The position numbers and the translations under genes were made by a program. A DNA stretch of 52,856 bases from Bradyrhizobium sp. (GTDB lineage: Bacteria; Pseudomonadota; Alphaproteobacteria; Rhizobiales; Xanthobacteraceae). Below the pieces are notes generated by a model. That model ran no database searches and was not told the origin of the DNA. It worked only from the letters and a program-made list of their open reading frames with translations. Positions 44,163 through 51,723 of the stretch are shown piece by piece; position 1 is the stretch's first letter, and each line of letters starts with the position of its first letter. The DNA lies in assembly GCF_016219575.1 (NCBI RefSeq), contig NZ_JACRMG010000024.1, positions 1-52,856 of the forward strand, given 5' to 3'.

Positions 44163-44865
44163 CAGTCCGAACCCAGACGACCTCTTGACGCTCAATGCCC
44201 TCGTCGATGGCGAGCTGGCGCCGGCCGAGCGCGCCGAGATCGCCTCACGTCTGGCGGTCGATCGCGATCTGGCGCGCGCCTATGCGGCGCTGGCACGGCT
44301 CAAGGCGACTGTCGCAAACACAGCCGACGACGTGCCGACACTGCGGCTTCCCAAGACCCGGCGGCCGGTGGCTTGGCGGCTAACTGCCGCCGCAGCCTGC
44401 GTCGCCGCTGTCATCGGCGGGCTTGTGGCCGTGCACGGCCTGCTGTCCAGCGCCAGCCCGGACGCCGTGACCGCCGAGGGGCCGATGGCCATCACGCTGG
44501 CGTCGCTGCCGGCCGGAACGAACATCCCGAGGCTCGATACGGCAGGGTTGAAGCTCATCGGCCTGGCGATCGACCCCGGCAAGGTCCCGGTGATCACGGC
44601 GAGCTATCGCGGCCCGCACGGATGCCGTCTCGACCTGCGGGCCTGGCCGGCGGGGGCCGAGGCGCCCGCGGTCACCGGAACCAGCCGACGCAATTGGGCG
44701 GTCGGCGACCTCGTCTACGAGCTGGTGGCGCATGGCATGCCGCAATGGCGTTTCGCCATCATCGCGGGGGCCGCCGAGCAGCAGACCCGGCTCGGCTCCG
44801 ACCCCGAGCGGGTCGAGCGGCGCCTGCGCGAAGCCAATATTGGAGCGCCCCCCTGCGTCGGGTAG
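44155..44865 (+). CDS. Anti-sigma factor, single-pass membrane protein
   Basis: A 236-residue protein. The N-terminal ~70 residues (LLTLNALVDGELAPAERAEIASRLAVDRDLARAYAAL) form the anti-sigma helical domain. One transmembrane helix follows at about 75-95 (LTAAAACVAAVIGGLVAVHGLL), then a periplasmic C-terminal half. The HxxxCxxC zinc motif of ZAS proteins is absent. Overlap with the sigma gene supports partnership. The periplasmic part is the likely signal-sensing segment. Confidence 0.8.
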   Translation: MDNSPNPDDLLTLNALVDGELAPAERAEIASRLAVDRDLARAYAALARLKATVANTADDVPTLRLPKTRRPVAWRLTAAAACVAAVIGGLVAVHGLLSSASPDAVTAEGPMAITLASLPAGTNIPRLDTAGLKLIGLAIDPGKVPVITASYRGPHGCRLDLRAWPAGAEAPAVTGTSRRNWAVGDLVYELVAHGMPQWRFAIIAGAAEQQTRLGSDPERVERRLREANIGAPPCVG

Positions 44866-44886
44866 TCTGTCGAGCCGGCAGAGGTT

Positions 44887-44912
44887 GGAATAAATCGAGC
44901 CCCTCCTTCGTT
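44887..44912 (+). promoter_or_regulatory. Candidate ECF sigma promoter of sorAB
   Basis: GGAAT (44887-44891), 17 nt, CGTT (44909-44912). This is one base from the common alphaproteobacterial ECF pattern GGAAC-N16-17-CGTT. It lies 79 nt before sorA and 22 nt after the anti-sigma stop. I did not find the same motif ahead of the sigma gene itself. Confidence 0.5.
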
Positions 44913-44990
44913 TCTTCTACATTGCGATTTCGTGACGGGGGTCACGCAAATCGATAATCCGCCGCAAGCGGCAAGAGAAGGAGGGAACGA

Positions 44991-46217
44991 ATGCAAAAAA
45001 TGAATCGCCGGCACTTCCTCAGCACATCGGCCGCCGCGAGCGCGGCACTGATCGGGGGACTACGCCAGCCGACGGAAGCCGAAGCCGCCGGCGTCGATCT
45101 GACGCCCGGCGTACCGACGGGCGTCAATAGCTCCGCCATCATGGAAGCGCTGCCGGGCAAGAAGCCGCTAATCAAGCTCTCCTACCGGCCACCGAACTAC
45201 GAAGCGCCACTCGAATATCTGCGCACGCCGATCACGCCGAATGACGAATTCTATGTCCGCTATCACCTCTCTGATATCCCGAACGTCGACGTCAAGACCT
45301 ACAAGATCGCGGTCGGCGGCGACGGCGCCAACGGCCAGGCCGAGATCACGCTCGACGAGCTGAAGAAAATGCCGGCTGTCGAGGTGGTCGCGGTCAATCA
45401 ATGCTCCGGCAACCGCCGCGGCCTGTCGAAGCCGCATGTGCAGGGCGTGGAATGGGGCTACGGCGCTATGGGTTGCGCCCGCTGGAAGGGCGCACGGCTC
45501 AAGGACGTGCTCGACAAGGTCGGCCTGAAGAAGGAAACGATCGAGATCGGCTTCAACGGCGCCGACGGTCCGGCGGTCGACAAGACGCCGGACTTCATCA
45601 AGAGCATTCCAGTGTGGAAGGCCGTCGACGAGTCGACAATCGTCGCCTACGAGATGAACGGCCAGCCGCTGCCGCATTTCAACGGCTTCCCGGCCCGCAT
45701 CATCGTACCCGGCTGGACCGGCACGTACTGGATAAAGCACGTCATCGCGATCAACGCCCTGACCAAGCCCGAAACGAACTTTTGGATGAACCCGGCCTAT
45801 CGCATTCCGGTCGGCAAGTTCCCGCTCAGGGACCGCTTCATCACGCAGGAAAATGCTACCACCACCCCGATCACCGAGATGGTGGTGAATTCACTGATCA
45901 CCAGCCATCGCGACGGCGCCAAAGTGAAAACCGGCAAAGTCACGGTCAGCGGCATGGCTTGGGACGGCGGCTACGGCATCCGCGCGGTGGAAGTCTCCAC
46001 CGACGGCGGCAAGACTTGGGCCGCCGCGACGTTGGGCGAGGATCTCGGCCGCTTTGCGTTCCGGCCATGGAGCTTCAACCTGTCAGCCAAGGCCGGCAAG
46101 AACAGCGTGATGGTCAATGCAACCAACAGGATCGGCCAGGCGCAAACCTCAGAACTGATCTTCAATCCGGCCGGCTACCACAACAACGTGATGCAGAACA
46201 TCACGCTGGTCGCTTAA
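44991..46217 (+). CDS. sorA: SorA-type sulfite dehydrogenase, molybdenum subunit
   Basis: A 408-residue molybdopterin enzyme that oxidises sulfite to sulfate in the periplasm. GAAGGAGGGA precedes the ATG at 44991. The Tat signal MNRRHFLSTSAAASAALIGG exports the folded protein. The molybdenum ligand Cys138 lies in VNQCSGNRRG, and the C-terminal third is the dimerisation domain (VSGMAWDGGYGIRAVEVSTDGGKTW). The next gene, 12 nt downstream, encodes its cytochrome partner. Closest characterised relatives by motif are SorA of Starkeya and SorT of Sinorhizobium. Confidence 0.92.
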   Translation: MQKMNRRHFLSTSAAASAALIGGLRQPTEAEAAGVDLTPGVPTGVNSSAIMEALPGKKPLIKLSYRPPNYEAPLEYLRTPITPNDEFYVRYHLSDIPNVDVKTYKIAVGGDGANGQAEITLDELKKMPAVEVVAVNQCSGNRRGLSKPHVQGVEWGYGAMGCARWKGARLKDVLDKVGLKKETIEIGFNGADGPAVDKTPDFIKSIPVWKAVDESTIVAYEMNGQPLPHFNGFPARIIVPGWTGTYWIKHVIAINALTKPETNFWMNPAYRIPVGKFPLRDRFITQENATTTPITEMVVNSLITSHRDGAKVKTGKVTVSGMAWDGGYGIRAVEVSTDGGKTWAAATLGEDLGRFAFRPWSFNLSAKAGKNSVMVNATNRIGQAQTSELIFNPAGYHNNVMQNITLVA

Positions 46218-46229
46218 GGGAGGTTATCC

Positions 46230-46511
46230 ATGCGGACATTCGCTATCGCTGTTGTCGCCGCGCTGATCGCTGTCCCGGCGGCCGCGCAAGAGAAACCGAT
46301 AAAATTGAAGCCGGGGCCGGGCCTTGATAAGGTGGAAGCCAATTGCCAAGCCTGCCACAGCCTCGACTACATCCAGATGAACTCGCCATTCCTCAACGCG
46401 GCGGGATGGGACGCCACCGTCAACAAGATGATCAACGCGTTCAAAGCGCCGATCGACGAGGCCGACGCCAAGGCGATCAAAGACTACCTGACGAAGATCT
46501 ACGGCACCTGA
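46230..46511 (+). CDS. sorB: SorB-type monoheme cytochrome c
   Basis: A 93-residue secreted cytochrome. The signal peptide ends VPAAAQ (about residue 20). One heme site CQACH is at 39-43; candidate axial methionines are Met50 and Met67. GGGAGG precedes the ATG. It takes electrons from SorA and passes them to the respiratory chain. A terminator follows at 46544. Confidence 0.9.
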   Translation: MRTFAIAVVAALIAVPAAAQEKPIKLKPGPGLDKVEANCQACHSLDYIQMNSPFLNAAGWDATVNKMINAFKAPIDEADAKAIKDYLTKIYGT

Positions 46512-46543
46512 CTGGACCTTTCGTCATAGATGCTAAGAAGCCG

Positions 46544-46570
46544 GCCCTGCCCTCGCGGCGGGGCTTTTTT
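46544..46570 (+). terminator. Rho-independent terminator after sorB
   Basis: GCCCTGCC (46544-46551) pairs with GGCGGGGC (46557-46564, one G-T pair) around a 5-nt loop, followed by six T (46565-46570). Confidence 0.85.
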
Positions 46571-46583
46571 CTTACGGCCGACC

Positions 46584-46983
46584 TTATCTATCTATGAGCA
46601 GCAAGGCGAAAGCTCTTTGCGCATCCAGCTCGGATAAAGGGCGGCGAGGAAGCGCGTACGCTGCGAATAAAATGCAGCCAACGAAGGCAAGCGACCAAAC
46701 GACAAGGCTCGTCAGGCGATTCTCGAATGTGGCCCAGCGGGCGCATCGGTGCCAACTGGCAAAAAGCAGGCCAGAAGATGATGACTGTTATTCCGACCCA
46801 GAACCCGTAGTACAGCGTGACCGCAAGAGAGCCAGCATTGTAGTTTGCTTGCACGCCGAATAGCGGCAGCAGAAAATAGTATCCGGCATCTGAAACGATC
46901 CAAATGGCCGCGACTTGCGCCAGCGTTCCCAGCAACTGGGCGTCTTGTTTATCGGTTGATGCAACAGAAAAACGGTTGGACAC
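46584..46983 (-). pseudogene. Small membrane protein gene with a frameshift in an A5/T5 run
   Basis: Read from a GTG at 46983, the first 70 residues hold two hydrophobic segments (GTLAQVAAIWIVSDAGYYFLLPLF and LAVTLYYGFWVGITVIIFWP). After FWPAF the annotated frame turns Arg/Cys-rich and stops at 46588. One frame over, the sequence continues sensibly: WHRCARWATFENRLTS, then a third hydrophobic helix (LVVWSLAFVGCILFAAYALP), ending at a TAA (46584-46586). The switch falls at the AAAAA run 46761-46765; one fewer base restores a protein of about 131 residues. Either recent inactivation or a sequencing slip. Function unknown. Confidence 0.7.
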
Positions 46984-47111
46984 AGTGGTTCACCGTTCGT
47001 CGACTTCATCACTTCATCGCACTTGGATGATCGCGAGTATGATATCCCCGGGCGACGCACCATATTCTAGCTAGTCCACCTTGAGGCGATGTTGCCCTCG
47101 GCAAACGGCTA

Positions 47112-47843
47112 CTAGCCGTAGTGACCGGCGAAGAATAGCAGTTGAACCCCCGCGCTGCCCAGGACGGCTGCCAGAACGTAGCGAGTTGCGGCTTGCGATA
47201 GCCACCGCAAGCCTACCGTTGTGCCAACCATCGCTCCAGCCAACGCTCCTACGGCATAGAGCCAAGCGTGACCGGACGGCACTTGGCCGGCATACAACGC
47301 GCCAACCAAACCGACTGCGGAATTGGCCAGGATAAAGGGTGCTGAAAGGGCCGCGGTCTGTTTGGGCGATGCCCAATGCAGCGCGATCAGGATAGGCGCC
47401 AGAAAAACCCCACCGCCGACGCCTGTGAGACCCGATACGAAGCCCACACCCGCGCCTATGGCTATGGCACCCCACAAAGGAGTGGAATGGTCCGGCTCCC
47501 CATCCTTCCTTCGCCGGAAGGCGAGAATGGCTGCGGCGGCCAGGAGCACAATGCCGGTCATCGCGTTATAAACATTCTCATCAAGTACGATGAACCCTCC
47601 AACGAGGGCGGTCGGCAGCGATGCAATCAGGAGCGGTTTGAGCTTCGCCCAATCGACAAAACTGCCGCGATTGAACAGCCATGTCGAATAGGTTGCGGCG
47701 GCGATATTGAGCAATAGCGCCGTGGGCCGCATCTCGTTCGAGGGGAAAGAGGCAAAAGCCATCAGTGCGAGGAAAGCTGTTCCTCCAGCTTGACCTACCG
47801 TCGCATAGAGCAGGGATACGGCACCGAATAGCAGTGTCAGCAT
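47112..47843 (-). CDS. TauE/SafE-family membrane transporter (probable sulfite/sulfonate exporter)
   Basis: A 243-residue protein with about seven to eight hydrophobic helices. The two TauE/SafE repeats are visible: LFGAVSLLYATVGQAGGTAFLALMAF near the N-terminus and IGAGVGFVSGLTGVGGGVFLAPILIAL after a polar loop (FRRRKDGEPDHST). Family members move sulfite, sulfoacetate or related anions. Its position near sorAB suggests it clears sulfite. It is on the opposite strand to sorAB, so it has separate transcription. Confidence 0.85.
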   Translation of the reverse strand: MLTLLFGAVSLLYATVGQAGGTAFLALMAFASFPSNEMRPTALLLNIAAATYSTWLFNRGSFVDWAKLKPLLIASLPTALVGGFIVLDENVYNAMTGIVLLAAAAILAFRRRKDGEPDHSTPLWGAIAIGAGVGFVSGLTGVGGGVFLAPILIALHWASPKQTAALSAPFILANSAVGLVGALYAGQVPSGHAWLYAVGALAGAMVGTTVGLRWLSQAATRYVLAAVLGSAGVQLLFFAGHYG

Positions 47844-48033
47844 CGGCCCCCTCGTGGGCTATTGCCGCCGAGCCCTTGGAGTTGCTCCGCCAGCTTCTTT
47901 TCAAGTTGCCTCCTATTCTCATCGCATTCAAGGCGATGTACCGCCAAAACAACCGAAGACTTATTCGCCTTCGAAGAGGTAGGTCCACACACGCGTCAAG
48001 ACGTTAAGGGCCGCGAATGCACTCTCACGTTGT

Positions 48034-48590
48034 CTAGAGAGGCAGAGTGATAGAGGCCCGAAGACCACCTTCCGGCCGGCTGGAAGGCGTAAGCCGGCCG
48101 CCGTGCGCCTGGACCACCGACAGCGCAATCGCCAGCCCGAGACCAATCCCGCCGGTCTCGCGGCTTCTGGAGCCTTCCACGCGGTAGAAGGGCTGAAACA
48201 CGCGCGTGAGCTCGTCTTTGGGGATTCTAGGCCCTTCGTCGTCGATCGTTATCTCGATCGCTTGCGGCGTCGAACGGATCGCTGCGCGCGCCCGCTTGCC
48301 GTACTTGACGGCGTTGTCGATCAGATTGGTGGGCGCGCGCTTCAAGGCAGCCGGCTGGCATTCGCAGACGATGGGCTGCGCCGATTCCATCGGCAACAGG
48401 AAGTCCGGTATCGGCTATGTCGTCAACCACGCTGGAAAGAAGTGCGGTGAGATCGGTTCGGCGGCGCGGCTCAGCCATTGCTTCGTCACGGGCGAATTGC
48501 AGTGTTGCGGCGACGATCATGGAGTCCATTTCGGCAATGCTGGTCAGCAGCTTGTCTCGCTCAGCCACGTCAACGACGTTTTCCGCGCGA
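48034..48590 (-). pseudogene. Histidine kinase C-terminal fragment, frameshifted
   Basis: The remnant starts inside a kinase dimerisation region (RAENVVDVAERDKLLTSIAEMDSMI) after the phosphorylated-His segment, which is missing. It runs to DIADTGLPV, then jumps frame near 48390-48400. The second frame holds the ATPase domain: N box LIDNAVKYGKRARA, DDEGPRIP, and FYRVEGSRSRETGGIGLGLAI, ending at 48034. It resembles the C-terminus of EnvZ-like kinases. Upstream it is fused to a phosphoesterase fragment, so it cannot encode a working kinase. Confidence 0.75.
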
Positions 48591-48870
48591 ACGAGCCGCC
48601 GAAGGCACCCATGAAGAAATTGTCGGCCAGCGTGTATCGCCTTGCGATATTCCACGCCGAGAGTTTCGATCCGTCATAATGCCCCATGACCAAGGCGCCC
48701 ACATCCAAATATGCAGCGAACCGGTCGATTTCTTGCCGCCGTTGATCTGCATTTGATTCTGGTAGAATCCGTGGCCCGGATCGTTGGTGACAACGCTCAC
48801 CGGCCCATTGAAACCCTTCGGATCGTCGATCGCGAAGGGCTTGTTTGGCAGATGTGCGGTTTGCGCGCGC
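48590..48870 (-). pseudogene. Fragment of an AcpA/phospholipase C-type phosphoesterase
   Basis: Pieces of the family pattern are readable in two frames: LPNKPFAIDDPKGFNGP with FYQNQMQINGGK in one, then DRFAAYLDVGALVMGHYDGSKL and YTLADNFFMGAFGGSF in the other, shifted near 48735. Homology stops exactly after FGGSF, where the histidine kinase fragment begins. Both ends of the gene are lost. Confidence 0.7.
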
Positions 48871-48904
48871 CCCACCGGGCGCTTCGCTCCCCTGGGCATC
48901 AATC

Positions 48905-49215
48905 CTCACCAGATCGGCGGCAAGTCCTTCAGCACCGACGCGAGCGGACTCCTTGCGCGAGGGGTGGCTCGCTCCAAGCGCCCTGTCGTGGGCGGCGAGC
49001 GCCGCCTCGGCGAGTGCATGTGCCTCAGCGGGACCGGTGGCTAGCAATAGTCTCGCAAGACTAGATCGAGTCCGATTCGTGTCCGGATGCGCCGGACCCA
49101 GCAATTTCGCGTTGATGGCCAACGCGCGCTCGTAGAGCAGCCGCGTGCCAGTAAGATCACCCTGCGCCTGCAGCAGGCCTGCAAGGTAATTGATGCTCGT
49201 CGCAGTCTGCGGATG
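48905..49215 (-). pseudogene. C-terminal fragment of a kinesin-light-chain-type TPR protein
   Basis: The readable part, HPQTATSINYLAGLLQAQGD, LLYERALAINAKLLGPAHP, then SLARLLLATG and the ASHPSRKESARVGAEGLA-like end, follows the 42-residue TPR_10/12 pattern. A TAA stop sits immediately before the first readable repeat (49216-49218). The 3' end runs into the phosphoesterase fragment. The gene is dead. Confidence 0.65.
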
Positions 49216-49415
49216 TTACCACATCGTGTTGTGGAAGGATGCGAGACGAGGCGGCGTTCTTGCTGCGGCGTCGAACACGAACAATATAATCGTCCGAGAA
49301 GATGCAGAGGTCGGCGGCCCGCCTGCGTCGCCAGCGAACGATTCGCGCTCTATCGGCACCATTCCCACGGATCAATTTCCGCGAAGCCATCAAGGACACG
49401 TCGGCCAAATACGGC

Positions 49416-49444
49416 TTGAGGAAAGTAAACTGCTCTGACATAAT
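49416..49444 (+). promoter_or_regulatory. Sigma70-type promoter of the grrA-grrM locus
   Basis: TTGAGG (49416-49421), 17-bp spacer, CATAAT (49439-49444). The expected start is near 49451, leaving a leader of about 20 nt with GGAGGGG (49458-49464) ahead of the ATG at 49471. Confidence 0.6.
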
Positions 49445-49470
49445 AGCGTGGTTAGCTGGAGGGGTTTCCC

Positions 49471-49752
49471 ATGTTCCGTGGAATTTTCGGTGTTCTTGCC
49501 CTAATTCTAACGACCGGTGCGGCTCCCGCCGCGTCTAACCCGGCTGATGTTCCTCTCGACCAGCGGATCGCCAATGCGCAGGCTAAGATCGCGGAATTGA
49601 GCAAGCTTGCGGTGACAGGCGAAGCGAAGGCCGGTACCGAATCGAAGGGCGAAAAGCTCGCGCAGCACTGGCACAATTGGCCAAATTGGAACAATTGGCA
49701 CGACCATTGGAATAATTGGCACAACCATCATTGGGGCAATCATCACCACTGA
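49471..49752 (+). CDS. grrA: GrrA/OscA-type cyclophane RiPP precursor peptide
   Basis: A 93-residue secreted precursor. Signal peptide about residues 1-22 (FRGIFGVLALILTTGAAPAAS). A helical leader-like region follows (DQRIANAQAKIAELSKLA, 30-47). The core, residues 67-93, is made of W-x-N/D triads: WHN 67-69, WPN 70-72, WNN 73-75, WHD 76-78, WNN 80-82, WHN 83-85, WGN 88-90, ending HHH. GrrM/OscB-type radical SAM enzymes join Trp to the third residue of such triads to make three-residue cyclophanes. The enzyme gene is 66 nt downstream. The peptide is also rich in His (11 of the last 28), so metal binding is possible. Confidence 0.85.
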   Translation: MFRGIFGVLALILTTGAAPAASNPADVPLDQRIANAQAKIAELSKLAVTGEAKAGTESKGEKLAQHWHNWPNWNNWHDHWNNWHNHHWGNHHH

Positions 49753-49818
49753 CGCATCCGGCTTTGCCATCTGAGCGGCAAGCCAAGGAACGGGTCGCGC
49801 CCCGCGAGGTTCCGGTAA

Positions 49819-51000
49819 ATGGAGTATTGCCAAACCAGCCTTTTGGTTCTTCAGCCAACGCCCTTTTGCAACATCGATTGTACTTATTGCTATCTGCCCC
49901 ATCGATCCTCGAAAAAGCGGCTGACGTTTGAGTTAGCCGAAATCATCTTCAAGAAACTCATTGCGTTCCCTACGATCGGGGAGTCCGTAACAATCGTATG
50001 GCATGCTGGCGAACCGATGGTTCTGTCGGTTAGTTACTACGAACGGATGTTTGAGCTGATCCGGGCTATCGCCCCACCTCATTTGAATATCCGACATTCA
50101 ATTCAGACCAACGGGACGCTGATTTCAGAAGCCTGGTGCGATCTCATTAAGAAGTGGAACGTCAACATCGGCGTTAGCATCGACGGGCCGCGCGAACTGC
50201 ACGACCTTTACCGAAAACAAAGGAACGGTACTGGGTCGTTCGATCGTGCGTACGAAGGTTTGCGGATGTTGCAGCGCGCGGGCATCTCCTTTCATGTCAT
50301 CAGCGTGCTGACGGTCGAAAGCATGGCGCAGCCGGAGAAGATGCTCGATTTCTATGTCGAGAACCAGATCAGGTACATCTGTTTCAATGTTGAAGAGCAG
50401 GAAGGAGCAAACGCCAAGTCGAAACTCGTGAGCTGCGAGACTGCGGACGCGATGTACCGCTCGTTCTTGCAGCGCTTCCTCGATCTCGCCGTTCAACGGC
50501 AACGGCCCGTTCTCGTTCGAGAGGTCGAGCAATGCATGGGGATGATCGAAGCGCACGGCACCCCAGTCCGCAACGAGCAGAACGAGCCATTCCGCATCAT
50601 CTCGTTAGATTGCGACGGCAATCTCTCCACCTTCTCGCCGGAACTTTTGGGCATTGAGCACGAAGCATATGGATCGTTCTGCTTTGGCAACCTGGCCCGT
50701 GACAGTTTCGAGGAAATTGCCGCCCGGGTGCACGAAAGCCGCCTTTATGCCGACATCAGGGCGGGTGTGCGTCAATGTGCAGACACGTGCGCCTACTATG
50801 GTCTTTGTGGCGGAGGTGCGCCATCAAACAAGATTTTTGAGAATGGCTCCGCGGCAACAACTGAAACGGTACATTGCCGCACTTTCAAGCGCTCGGTGGA
50901 TGTCGTCTTGGATATAATAGAACGGCTTCCACCCGACTTGGCGCAAGCGGCAAATCATTCCCGTGCGGGCGCCCCACCCTTGGGTATGTGGCCCGGTTGA
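49819..51000 (+). CDS. grrM: GrrM/OscB-family radical SAM/SPASM cyclophane-forming maturase
   Basis: A 393-residue enzyme. The radical SAM cluster motif is CNIDCTYCY (Cys17, Cys21, Cys24) right after LLVLQPTPF, followed by VWHAGEPMVL and SIQTNGTL. The C-terminal SPASM region has DCDGNLSTFSPELLG, then CADTCAYYGLCGGGAPSNKIFENGSAATTETVHC, the diagnostic family segment with its auxiliary Fe-S cysteines. The start at 49819 follows GAGG. It should act on the peptide encoded just upstream. Base composition looks lower in GC than the core genes, consistent with acquired DNA. No protease or dedicated exporter gene is seen in the window. Confidence 0.9.
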   Translation: MEYCQTSLLVLQPTPFCNIDCTYCYLPHRSSKKRLTFELAEIIFKKLIAFPTIGESVTIVWHAGEPMVLSVSYYERMFELIRAIAPPHLNIRHSIQTNGTLISEAWCDLIKKWNVNIGVSIDGPRELHDLYRKQRNGTGSFDRAYEGLRMLQRAGISFHVISVLTVESMAQPEKMLDFYVENQIRYICFNVEEQEGANAKSKLVSCETADAMYRSFLQRFLDLAVQRQRPVLVREVEQCMGMIEAHGTPVRNEQNEPFRIISLDCDGNLSTFSPELLGIEHEAYGSFCFGNLARDSFEEIAARVHESRLYADIRAGVRQCADTCAYYGLCGGGAPSNKIFENGSAATTETVHCRTFKRSVDVVLDIIERLPPDLAQAANHSRAGAPPLGMWPG

Positions 51001-51277
51001 ATGTTCTCTGGAGCGCCTGTACGCCGGCCATAAGGAGATCAGAGCTACACGACCCGAATGTCGGCCCGATCGGTGCTGCCGTCGACCAAGAGAGCTCGGT
51101 CCCGCGAACGACGAGCGGCACCTGACCGCGGAGTTGGCGTAGTGTTCCAAAGAAGCGGCGATCAGGCTTGGATGGCTTTGAGCCGATCCGGATAGTCCGT
51201 CATAGCGCGACGGCGAAAGAGTAGTGCCTATCTTCGTCGATCGTAGCGCGCTATTTTCCACATCAAGCTATTGATTT

Positions 51278-51472
51278 TTAAGACTTCGTCGGTGGTGCCT
51301 TTCTGACAATACCAGCAAAGGTACCAGCGATCACCAACTCATCAGGCTCATAGCCTTGAGGTCGCAAGCTCAAATCTGCCCCCGCAATGACAGAAAACTC
51401 ACTGAGGCCGGCCTCCACCCAGGGGCGCCCATTACTGAGCGCCCCTGTCGCGATCCCCAAGCCGGCAGCCAA
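51278..51472 (-). CDS. Short uncharacterised protein or gene remnant
   Basis: A 64-residue frame starting at TTG (51472), 35 nt after the His-Gly peptide gene on the same strand. The segment SEFSVIAGADLSLRPQGYEPDELVIAGTFAGIVRK looks like ordinary protein sequence, but I do not recognise a family. No clear ribosome-binding site is seen. It could be the tail of a lost larger gene. The 277 nt before it (51001-51277) show nothing I can assign. Confidence 0.3.
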   Translation of the reverse strand: MAAGLGIATGALSNGRPWVEAGLSEFSVIAGADLSLRPQGYEPDELVIAGTFAGIVRKAPPTKS

Positions 51473-51507
51473 GTCAAGACGTCGTTGTAGACATCAGGGT
51501 ACTGGCG

Positions 51508-51723
51508 TCAGTGCCCATGCCCCCCACCATGTCCATGCCCATGCCCATGCCCATGGTCACCTCCATGTCCATGTCCATGTCCGTGTCCGTGTCCGTGTCC
51601 GTGTCCGTGTAGAAGGCTGAAGAATTGGTCGTGCTCGTTGTCTGCGGAGGCAGTGGTCGGGGCAAGCGCAGTGGCCCCAATCAAACCTAGAGCCGCGAGA
51701 GCGATGATGGTCTTGCGTAACAT
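51508..51723 (-). CDS. Secreted His-Gly-repeat peptide
   Basis: A 71-residue protein, start at 51723 after AGGAGA (7-nt gap). Signal peptide about 1-27 (MLRKTIIALAALGLIGATAL to TTASA). After NEHDQFFSLL (29-38) the rest is (HG)8, GD, (HG)5, GG, HG, H. This could bind Ni, Zn or Cu through histidines. It is also Gly-rich and exported like some GrrA-type substrates, but it lacks aromatic-x-N triads, so modification by GrrM is not predicted by the known motif. It lies 508 nt from grrM on the opposite strand. Confidence 0.7.
   Translation of the reverse strand: MLRKTIIALAALGLIGATALAPTTASADNEHDQFFSLLHGHGHGHGHGHGHGHGGDHGHGHGHGHGGGHGH
51511..51609. repeat. Tandem hexamer repeat inside the His-Gly peptide gene
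   Basis: Units of CCATGC, CCATGT and CCGTGT repeat about 14 times with short interruptions. The in-frame 6-nt period means copy-number slippage would lengthen or shorten the His-Gly tract without breaking the frame. Confidence 0.85.

Noticed and set aside
51511..51609. A CRISPR-like array
   Set aside because: The repeats are contiguous 6-nt units without spacers and encode a His-Gly tract in frame; no cas genes are present.
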